Shown piece after piece: positions 1-5,076 of a stretch of 5,172 nucleotides of DNA. Origin of the DNA: Actinomycetes bacterium (lineage in GTDB: Bacteria; Actinomycetota; Actinomycetes; Propionibacteriales; Nocardioidaceae); assembly GCA_023460975.1 (NCBI GenBank), contig JAEWOG010000002.1, positions 1-5,172 on the forward strand, given 5' to 3'. A program made the position numbers and the translations under genes. Within the stretch, counting starts at the first letter, position 1. Each line of letters begins with the position of its first letter. Under the pieces are notes generated by a model, which had not been told where the DNA came from, ran no database searches, and saw only the letters and a program-made list of their open reading frames with translations.

Positions 1-1274
1 GCGAGCTCACGCTGGTGCTCGAGGCGAGCCCCGACTCGCTGGCGGCCGCCGAGGCGCTCGAGCCGGCGTTCCTCGCGAAGCTGCGCCGGGTGCGGGTGCC
101 GCCGCTCGACGGGCCGGACGCGTTCGATGTGCTCTCCCGCATCGCGCGCTCGCACGGCGCGGCGCATCGCGTGAGCTTTGGCGAGGACGCGCTCTCTCGC
201 GCGCTCGACTTGATCGTGCGCTTCGGCGACGCCGACGGGCTGCCGGGCTCGGGGATCGGGCTGGTCGAGCAGATGGCGCGCGGCGCGGCCCGCCGATCGA
301 CGCCGCTCTCGGCCGACGACGCGACGCGCGCGTTCTGCGAGCAGACCGGCTACCCGCGCGCGCTGGTCGATCCGGACGCGCCCCTCGTGCTTTCGGCGGT
401 CGAGGCCTTCCTCGGCGAGCGCGTGCACGGCCAGCCGCTCGCGGTCTCGCGGCTCGCCAACGTCGTGGCGGTGCTCAAGGCCGGGCTCGACGATCCTCAG
501 CGGCCGATCGCCTCGTTCCTCTTCATGGGGCCGACCGGCGTCGGAAAGACCGAGAGCGCGCTCAGCCTCGCCGAGTACCTCTTCGGCGATCGTGCGCGCG
601 TCGTGCGGCTCGACATGAGCGAGTACGCCTATCCGTCGAGCGCGGCGCGGCTGGTCGACGGGCGAGGCGGCGAGGGCGATCTCACCCGGCCGCTGCGCCA
701 GCAGCCCTTCTGCGTGCTCTAGCTCGACGAGATCGAGAAGGCCGCCGCGGAGGTCTTCGATCTGCTCCTGCAGGTGCTCGGCGAGGGGCGCCTCACCGAC
801 GGAACCGGCCGGGCGGTGAGCTTCCGCCACGCGATCGTGATCCTGACGTCGAACCTCGGCGCGACGAGCCGCGGCGCGATCGGCCTCGGCGCGAGCGACG
901 CGGGGCCGGACTACCTCGGCGCCGCGCGTCGCTTCTTCCGGCCCGAGCTGCTCAACCGGATCGACTACGTGGTGCCCTTCGCGCCGCTGGGCCGCGAGAC
1001 CTTGCGATCGATCGCGCGCCGGCTGCTCGCGAGCGCGCTCGAGCGCGACGGTCTGAGGCGCCGAGGGCTCGAGGTCGAGGCCGACGAGAGCGTCATCGAG
1101 CTCTTGGCGCGCGCTGGCTTCGACCCGACGCTCGGCGCGCGGCCGATGAAGCGCGCGATCGAGGCGCACGTGCTGGTCCCGCTGGCCGAGCGCCTCGCGC
1201 GCGGCGAGGGCCGGCGGGGAGGGCGCGTGCGCATCCGCGCCGGCGACGAGGGCCTCGCGTTCGAGTGGGGCTGA
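1..1274 (+). pseudogene. Clp/Hsp100-type AAA+ ATPase, C-terminal part, interrupted by in-frame TAG
   Basis: This is the end of a double-AAA+ ATPase related to ClpA/ClpB; the frame enters from the left edge and ends in TGA at 1272-1274. Counting from the codon at position 3, residues 1 to about 105 resemble the end of the first ATPase domain. A short linker follows with no ClpB-type coiled-coil M domain. The second domain has Walker A GPTGVGKT (176-183), Walker B remnant VL-stop-LDEIEKA (codon 240 is TAG), sensor-1 TSN (282-284), arginine finger in RPELLNRID (R319) and sensor-2 GARPMKRAI (R380). Both sides of the TAG are in the same frame and fully family-like, so this is one gene with a nonsense codon. 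ClpA/ClpB proteins are hexameric unfoldases, but the substrate-gripping GYVG pore loop is missing here, so the role is uncertain. A nonsense mutation, sequencing error or TAG readthrough could each explain the break. Family confidence is high; function is unknown. Confidence 0.85.
720..722 (+). other. In-frame amber codon inside the Walker B motif
   Basis: The TAG lies between PFCVL and LDEIEKA, where Clp ATPases have a continuous run of hydrophobic residues followed by Asp-Glu. One base change from TTG (Leu) would create it. No Shine-Dalgarno plus start codon is evident just downstream that would restart the domain usefully. A product ending here would keep Walker A but lose Walker B, both sensors and the arginine finger, so it should be unable to hydrolyse ATP in the second domain. 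Confidence 0.9.
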
Positions 1275-1287
1275 GGCGCTCGGCGCC
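1275..1287 (+). other. Small GC stem-loop directly after the clp-like stop codon
   Basis: GGCGC, a TCG loop and GCGCC form a 5-bp stem immediately after the TGA at 1272-1274. There is no T-run after it, so on its own it is a weak terminator candidate. The array hairpins downstream are stronger. In DNA this GC-rich it may be chance. Confidence 0.25.
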
Positions 1288-1331
1288 ACTCCAGTCAGCC
1301 GACCACGCCGCGGAGGTGAGGCGCCGGACCG

Positions 1332-1451
1332 TCAGATACCCGCCGCCGGCGCCTGCGGTGGCTCTTCGAACGTGCAGACTCCCGCCACCGATGCCTGCGG
1401 TGGCATTTCCTACCTTCAGACAGCCGCCGCCGACGCCTGCGGTGGCCTTTT
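1332..1451. repeat. 42-bp tandem hairpin repeats, left half (units 1, 2 and most of 3)
   Basis: Units begin with CAGA at 1333, 1375 and 1417, a period of exactly 42 bp. Each carries a stem-loop: GCCGCCG or GCCACCG on the left arm, about 7-9 bases of loop, and CGGTGGC on the right arm. In unit 2 the left arm is GCCACCG, which pairs perfectly with CGGTGGC, whereas the other units use one G-T (G-U in RNA) pair. Differences among units fall mostly in the loop and spacer. Units 1 and 2 are the most diverged. Unit 3 is interrupted in its CTTTT tract by the insertion sequence. Between the clp-like stop and this array are only about 57 bp, with no gene visible. Confidence 0.85.
1447..1451. repeat. 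Target-site duplication CTTTT, left copy
   Basis: CTTTT directly abuts the left end of the insertion sequence (TGGTAG...) and recurs directly after its right end at 3923-3927. A 5-bp duplication is within the range known for IS21-family elements. Because it lies in a T-run, the exact length could be 4 or 5 bp. Confidence 0.8.
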
Positions 1452-1472
1452 TGGTAGTTCCGGAAATTCTGC
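1452..1472 (+). repeat. IS left terminal inverted repeat (outer site)
   Basis: TGGTAG followed by TTCCGGAAATTCTGC. Aligned without gaps to the right end read on the opposite strand (TGTAGG then TTCCGGAAAATCTGC), it matches at 17 of 21 positions. The mismatches are three near the tip and one inside the A/T run. Confidence 0.85.
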
Positions 1473-1481
1473 TGCTCCCCG

Positions 1482-1498
1482 TTCCGGAAAATCTGCGG
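1482..1498 (+). repeat. IS left internal terminal-type repeat (second site)
   Basis: TTCCGGAAAATCTGCGG lies 24 bp inside the equivalent motif of the left tip and in the same orientation. It matches the right-end motif better than the left tip does. In IS21 such repeats are bound by the transposase, so it is probably an IstA site. Confidence 0.75.
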
Positions 1499-1510
1499 CT
1501 CCGGGAAGGA

Positions 1511-1515
1511 AGGAG
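1511..1515 (+). promoter_or_regulatory. Shine-Dalgarno site for istA
   Basis: AGGAG, within a purine-rich GGAAGGAAGGAG stretch, ends 5 bases before the ATG at 1521 and 8 before the ATG at 1524. This supports translation starting at one of three consecutive ATG codons (1521, 1524, 1527) rather than at the later in-frame ATG at 1599. Confidence 0.7.
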
Positions 1516-1520
1516 CGCGG

Positions 1521-3113
1521 ATGATGATGGCAGCGGTGATGCTAACGATCGGGGCAGTGGCGGCTGCGGTCGGAGGAGACGGATACGACGCGGGGGAGAT
1601 GCTCCCCTTGCTGAAACGCCACGAGATCCAGGTCCTCCTTGCGGCGGGGTTCACGCCGACGCAGGTCGCTGAGCGCGCCGAGGTGTCGGTCGACACGGTG
1701 CGGCGCGTGAAGAGCGAGCCCGCGGTGTCGCACGTCGACGATGCGAGTGAGCGACGTGCACGCGGGATCGGACGCCCGTCGAAGGCGGCGCCGTTCGCAG
1801 AGCGCGTGCGCGAGTGGCTTGCGGAGGAGCCCGACCTACCCACTCAGGAGCTGCTGCGACGTGCGAAGGAGGCGGGCTTCGCCGGTCGCAAGAGCGCGTT
1901 CTACAGCTTGGTCGCGGGGGTGCGCGAGCGAAGGCCCGCGCCGCCGATCGTCCGCTTCGAAGGGCTGCCTGGAGAGTTCTCCCAGCACGACTTCGGCCAG
2001 GTGGACGTGCGCTTCGTCGACGGCCGCACCAAGCGCGTGCACTTCTTCGCCTCGCGCCTGAAGTACTCGCGGTTCGCAGCCGTTACGATCGTGGACGACG
2101 AGAAGACCGAGACCCTGGTGCGCACGCTGGTCCGGCACTTCGTCGCGTTCGGCGGCGTGCCTCTGCTGGCGGTCTTCGATCGCCCACGCACGATCGTGAC
2201 GAAGTCGGGCCGCGGGCGCCGCGTCGAGGAGTTCAACGCGACGTTCGCGCAGGTGATGCTCGAGCTCGGCGTGGGCGCGGAGATGTGCGCGCCGCGCAGC
2301 GGCAACCAGAAAGGCGCGGTCGAGCACCTGGTGAAGTGGGTGAAGAACTCGTTCTTCAAGTGGCAGAAGTTCGTCGACGAGGCGGACCTCGAAGCGAAGC
2401 TCGCCGCGTGGGTCGACGAGGTGAACCACCGAACGGCGAGCCGCGCGACGGGCGAGATTCCGGAAACGCGGCGGCAACAGGAGCTCGAGCGTCTTCGCCC
2501 GGTGCGTCTGCTTCCGGACGAGCTCGCGCTACGCGTTCCCGTGTTCGTCGGACCGACCGCCGAGGTGATGTTCGAGGGCGTCCCGTACACGATGCCGCCC
2601 GAAGCCGCGAATATCGCCGGGACGGCGTTCGTGTACACGTCGCGAGTGCGGATCGTCGCGGGGCGCCATGAAGCAGAGCACGCCCGGAGAAAGCCGGGCG
2701 ATCCACCGGCGTCGTTGCCCGAGCATCGCGCGGCCAAGCTCGCAGCCGTGCACGGCGGTCGAGCCCAGCTCTACGAGAAACGCGAGCAGCTCCTTCGTCT
2801 CGGCGAGGATGCTCTCACGCTGTTGACGGCGCTGACGCATCGCGAACCCAGGCGCAGCTCGGAGCAAGTCGAGCGCCTTCACGCGCTCTTCGAAGAGCAC
2901 GGCGAGGAGGCGATGCGCGAGGCGCTCGCGCGCGTCGTCCAGGCAGGCGCTCTCACTGTCTCGGCCGTGAGAGATGATCTCGAGGCGAGCTTGAGCGCCC
3001 GAGCAGGCGTCGAGCGTCAGCTCGACGTGCCGCGAGCGGCGCAACCGCGCGCGCGAGGGCGTGCACCCTCGAAGCGGGCCCATCGCGCGGAGCAGAAGGG
3101 AGGCCGGCGATGA
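1521..3113 (+). CDS. istA: IS21-family transposase IstA (DDE recombinase)
   Basis: A 530-residue protein that cuts and joins the IS ends during transposition, acting with IstB. Residues about 34-66 form a helix-turn-helix (IQVLLAAGFTPTQVAERAEV...), as in IstA proteins. The RNase-H-like catalytic core spans about 145-285. Likely catalytic residues are D157 in SQHDFGQVD, D220 in AVFDRPRTIV and E268 in NQKGAVEHLVKWV, giving the DDE order and D-to-E spacing of the family. A beta-rich region (about 335-385) and a basic, helical C-terminal tail follow. Length is normal for IstA. The start at 1521 is chosen for the AGGAG upstream; the first 26 residues are Ala/Met-rich and may be dispensable. The TGA overlaps the istB ATG (ATGA at 3110-3113), pointing to translational coupling. 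No frameshift or missing catalytic residue is seen. Confidence 0.95.
   Translation: MMMAAVMLTIGAVAAAVGGDGYDAGEMLPLLKRHEIQVLLAAGFTPTQVAERAEVSVDTVRRVKSEPAVSHVDDASERRARGIGRPSKAAPFAERVREWLAEEPDLPTQELLRRAKEAGFAGRKSAFYSLVAGVRERRPAPPIVRFEGLPGEFSQHDFGQVDVRFVDGRTKRVHFFASRLKYSRFAAVTIVDDEKTETLVRTLVRHFVAFGGVPLLAVFDRPRTIVTKSGRGRRVEEFNATFAQVMLELGVGAEMCAPRSGNQKGAVEHLVKWVKNSFFKWQKFVDEADLEAKLAAWVDEVNHRTASRATGEIPETRRQQELERLRPVRLLPDELALRVPVFVGPTAEVMFEGVPYTMPPEAANIAGTAFVYTSRVRIVAGRHEAEHARRKPGDPPASLPEHRAAKLAAVHGGRAQLYEKREQLLRLGEDALTLLTALTHREPRRSSEQVERLHALFEEHGEEAMREALARVVQAGALTVSAVRDDLEASLSARAGVERQLDVPRAAQPRARGRAPSKRAHRAEQKGGRR
3096..3103 (+). promoter_or_regulatory. Shine-Dalgarno site for istB
   Basis: AAGGGAGG inside the end of istA ends 6 bases before the ATG at 3110. 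Together with the ATGA overlap it fixes the istB start. Confidence 0.75.
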
Positions 3114-3922
3114 GCGACCTCGACCCGCTGCTCAAGCGCCTCTCGCTCGCCAACACGCGCCGCGTGTGGCGAGATCTCGTCCGCCGCGCCGAAGTCGAGA
3201 CGTGGTCGCACGAGCAACTGCTCCTCACCCTCTTCGCCGAGGAGGTCGCTCATCGTCGCGGCACGCGCCTCTCGCGCGCCGTGCGCAACGCGGGATTCCC
3301 CTTCCTTCGCACCGTCGAGGAGTTCAGCTTCGAGTACCAGTCCACGCTGCGGCTCACCACGATCGGCTCGCTCCTCTCGCCCGACTTCGTCACCGAGGGC
3401 AACTCGGTCATCCTCACGGGCAAGACCGGACGCGGCAAGACGCACCTCGCGATCGCCATCGCGTACCGCGCGCTCCAGAACGGCTTCGACGCGCTCTTCG
3501 TCAACTGCGCCGAGCTCATCGACGACCTCTCGTGCGCCAGCCGTGAGGGCAACCTGCGCGAAGCGCTCGTCCGCTACGTGAAGCCCCACGTCCTCGTCGT
3601 CGACGAGGTCGGCTACCTCGCGGTCGGTAACGACGCGGCGAACGTCCTCTTCCATGTCGTCAATGAGCGGCACATTAAGCGGCGCTCCATGATCTTCACG
3701 ACCAACAAGCCCCCGGGCCGCTGGGGCGACGTCCTTCACGACGACGATCTCGCCGAGGTCATCGTCGACCGCGTCCTCGAGCGTGGCCGCCTGCTCAAGC
3801 TCGACGGCCCCTCGGTACGCACCAACCACCTGGCCGACGCCGTCGGCCTGGACGATGATTCGAGCGAGTCCGGCGACCGCAGATTTTCTGGAATCGGCGC
3901 CGCAGATTTTCCGGAACCTACA
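3110..3922 (+). CDS. istB: IS21-family helper ATPase IstB, without an in-frame stop inside the element
   Basis: IstB is the AAA+ ATPase that loads on target DNA and activates IstA. Residues 1-95 are the N-terminal helical domain (start MSDLDPLLKRLSLANTR). Walker A is GKTGRGKTHLA (104-114), Walker B VLVVDEVGYL (161-170), sensor-1 FTTNKPPGRWG (196-206), and DR at 220-221 in the usual C-terminal motif. The family-like sequence ends near residue 241 (VRTNHLADAV), close to the usual IstB length of about 250. No stop follows: codon 271 is the last codon of the IS, and the frame then runs through the 42-bp repeats and antisense to the hydrolase to the window edge (687 codons open to 5172). The end given here is therefore the IS boundary, not a stop codon. 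Either the protein carries a long junk tail, or a stop was lost by a small indel. Identification as IstB is firm; the C-terminus is unresolved. Confidence 0.88.
3877..3893 (-). repeat. IS right internal terminal-type repeat (second site)
   Basis: On the minus strand this reads TTCCAGAAAATCTGCGG, one base different from the left internal site. It lies 23 bp inside the right-end motif and mirrors the double site at the left end. It is also read as codons of the istB frame. Confidence 0.75.
3902..3922 (-). repeat. IS right terminal inverted repeat (outer site)
   Basis: On the minus strand this reads TGTAGG followed by TTCCGGAAAATCTGC, the inverted counterpart of the left tip at 1452-1472. The CTTTT duplication follows immediately. 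Confidence 0.85.
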
Positions 3923-3927
3923 CTTTT
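3923..3927. repeat. Target-site duplication CTTTT, right copy
   Basis: Identical to 1447-1451. Joining position 1451 to 3928 recreates GGTGGCCTTTTCGTACG, which matches the unit junctions at 3961 onward (GGTGGCTTTTCGTACG) and at 4003 onward (GGTGGCCTTTCGTACG). Confidence 0.8.
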
Positions 3928-4057
3928 CGTACGTTCAGACAGCCGCCGCCGACGCTTGCGGTGGCTTTTCGTACGCGCAGACAGCCGCCGCCGACGCCTG
4001 CGGTGGCCTTTCGTACGTTCAGACAGCCGCCGCCGACGCCTGCGGTGGGTGTCTGAA
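3928..4057. repeat. 42-bp tandem hairpin repeats, right half (rest of unit 3, units 4-6)
   Basis: Units begin with CAGACAGCC at 3936, 3978 and 4020, again exactly 42 bp apart. Each has GCCGCCGC, an 8-base loop, GCGGTGGC, then CTTTT or CTTT, the palindrome CGTACG and a 2-base joint. Units 3-6 are nearly identical; unit 4 differs by a C-to-T in the loop and by its joint (GCG for GTT). Unit 6 is terminal and lacks the T-run and CGTACG. Since 42 is a multiple of three, several frames show 14-residue peptide repeats here, but none looks like a real protein. Confidence 0.87.
4018..4057. terminator. 40-nt symmetric hairpin closing the repeat array
   Basis: TTCAGACA (4018-4025) pairs with TGTCTGAA (4050-4057). 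After one G-G mismatch, CCGCCGC pairs with GCGGTGG with one G-T pair, around the 8-base loop CGACGCCT. This gives 15 pairs. It lies 36 bp beyond the hydrolase stop on the minus strand, so it could end hydrolase transcription. No T-run follows on that strand, so it is not a standard Rho-independent terminator. Confidence 0.5.
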
Positions 4058-4093
4058 GCCCTCGACAGCCCGTCTCGGCCGCCAGGCGGCGGG

Positions 4094-5020
4094 TCACCGA
4101 GCACGACAACCGGTCGCGGCCTCGCGGATCGCCCGGGTGACCTCGTCGGGCGCCTCCTCCTGCGGGAAGTGGCCGGCCGCCGCGAGCTCGATCAGCTCCG
4201 CGTGCGGCAGCGCGTCGCGCCAGCGCGCGAGGTAGTTGGAACCGAACGCCGGGTCGCGCATGCCCCACACGATCGTCGACGGGAGAGAGGTGAGGGCATC
4301 GCGGCGCGCCCAGAGCGGCGCGTAGTACGGGGCGGCGCCGGCGAGCGCGCACCCGAGCGCCCACGGCGCAGTCCGATCGGCGCGCCGGCCGAAGGGCGCG
4401 AGGTAGTGGCGGTGCACCTGTCGAGAGAGCTTCTTGCGATCGCCGAAGCTCATCGGCACGAGCCAGCGCGGCGAGGCGTTGAGCGAGAGGTAGAGGAAGC
4501 GGCCGAGCGGCGACGCGACGAAGCGCGACAGGCGGCGCACCGAGGGATCGTCGCCGTGCGCCCAGGCCCACGTGTTGATCAGGACCAGCGCGCGCACCCG
4601 CGCCGGCTCCTCGAGCAGGATCGGCAGCCCGATCGGCCCGCCGAAGTCGTGCACGACCAGGGTGAGATCCGTCAGGTCGAGCGCGCGCACCAGCGCCAGC
4701 AGGCGGCGCGCGTGATCGGCCGGCGCGTAGGCCGCGTCCGCCGGCTTGTCGGAGAGCCCGAAGCCGAGGTGATCGGGCGCGACGCAGCGATGGGTGGCGC
4801 TGAGCGCTGCCACTTGGTGGCGCCACTCGAACGACCACGAGGGCGTGCCGTGGACGAAGAGGATCGGCCGGCCGCGCCCCTCGTCGAGGTAGGAGATCGT
4901 CCCCTCGTCAGCGGTGTGCTGCCGGGGCGTGAAGGGATAGAGCGCGCCATCGAGCCACGGTCGCTCGAGGGACGCGAGGGCGGAAGGGGCGTGGGCGAGA
5001 GTCTTCATGTCGGTGTTCAT
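4094..5020 (-). CDS. Alpha/beta-fold hydrolase, haloalkane dehalogenase/epoxide hydrolase type
   Basis: With the start at 5020 (MNTDMKTLAH) this is a 308-residue cytoplasmic protein, the usual length for haloalkane dehalogenase-like hydrolases; no signal peptide is visible. Seen in order: oxyanion-hole motif HGTP (57-60) in LFVHGTPSWSFEWR, nucleophile elbow VVHDFGGPIG with D125, a cap region (about 150-230) starting NTWAW, acid D256 in WGMRDPAFG, and H284 in AAGHFPQEEAP. An Asp nucleophile points to dehalogenases or epoxide hydrolases rather than esterases. However, the Trp that follows the nucleophile in haloalkane dehalogenases is Phe here (F126) and the HGNP Asn is Thr, so halide binding is doubtful and the substrate is unknown. 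ATG codons at 5059 and 5095 are alternative starts; the extra residues look non-homologous and no start has a clear ribosome site. The stop is TGA at 4096-4094. The gene converges on the clp-like gene and diverges from the one at 5077. Confidence 0.9.
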   Translation of the reverse strand: MNTDMKTLAHAPSALASLERPWLDGALYPFTPRQHTADEGTISYLDEGRGRPILFVHGTPSWSFEWRHQVAALSATHRCVAPDHLGFGLSDKPADAAYAPADHARRLLALVRALDLTDLTLVVHDFGGPIGLPILLEEPARVRALVLINTWAWAHGDDPSVRRLSRFVASPLGRFLYLSLNASPRWLVPMSFGDRKKLSRQVHRHYLAPFGRRADRTAPWALGCALAGAAPYYAPLWARRDALTSLPSTIVWGMRDPAFGSNYLARWRDALPHAELIELAAAGHFPQEEAPDEVTRAIREAATGCRAR

Positions 5021-5059
5021 CCTGAGCACAGGCTGAGCCCGGACACCGGCGGGCGGCAT

Positions 5060-5073
5060 GGTACGTTCGTACC
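5060..5073. promoter_or_regulatory. Perfect 6-bp inverted repeat between divergent genes, possible operator
   Basis: GGTACG, TT, CGTACC lies between the hydrolase start (5020) and the start of the divergent gene (5077), 3 bases before the latter. Its position would suit a regulator acting on both genes. No clear -35/-10 pair is visible around it. The 8-mer GTACGTTC inside it also occurs in the 42-bp repeats. Confidence 0.35.
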
Positions 5074-5076
5074 CGC

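Larger units (their letters stand above)
1452..3922 (+). mobile_element. Complete IS21-family insertion sequence (2471 bp)
   Basis: The element starts TGGTAGTTCCGGAAATTCTG and ends with the inverted counterpart, which reads TGTAGGTTCCGGAAAATCTG on the minus strand. Both ends begin with TG, as expected for IS21-family termini. Each end carries a second copy of the TTCCGGAAAATCTGC-like motif 23-24 bp further in, matching the multiple transposase-binding repeats known for IS21. Inside are istA and istB with a 4-bp start/stop overlap. CTTTT flanks both sides. Size and gene order are typical for the family. It is inserted in the third unit of a 42-bp tandem repeat, between a clp-like gene and a convergent hydrolase. 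Intact genes, ends and target duplication suggest a recent and possibly active copy. Confidence 0.93.

Noticed and set aside
720..722. Programmed recoding (for example pyrrolysine) at the TAG
   Set aside because: Pyrrolysine is not known in Clp ATPases, and a hydrophobic residue is expected at this Walker B position. A mutation or sequencing error is simpler.
1265..1672. Plus-strand frame of 135 codons beginning at the end of the clp-like gene
   Set aside because: It runs through the repeat array and the IS left end and overlaps istA, so it cannot be an ancestral gene. The Pro-rich repeats are the array itself.
1521..3113. Start of istA at the later in-frame ATG at 1599
   Set aside because: It would remove the Ala/Met-rich leader and sits right before the helix-turn-helix, but spacing to the purine run there is too short. 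The AGGAG at 1511-1515 favours 1521 or 1524.
1332..4057. Possible CRISPR array (regularly spaced repeats)
   Set aside because: The sequence between stems is as conserved as the stems, so there are no unique spacers, and no cas gene is present. It is a plain tandem repeat split by an IS.
3736..4104. Open frames with 14-residue peptide repeats (Arg-rich, or QTAAADACGG-like) over the array
   Set aside because: These appear in several frames simply because 42 is divisible by three and the DNA is GC-rich. None has a start signal or conserved domain.
3918..4838. Long minus-strand frame overlapping the hydrolase
   Set aside because: It is an out-of-frame shadow of the hydrolase gene continuing into the repeats. 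The recognisable catalytic motifs are all in the 4094-5020 frame.
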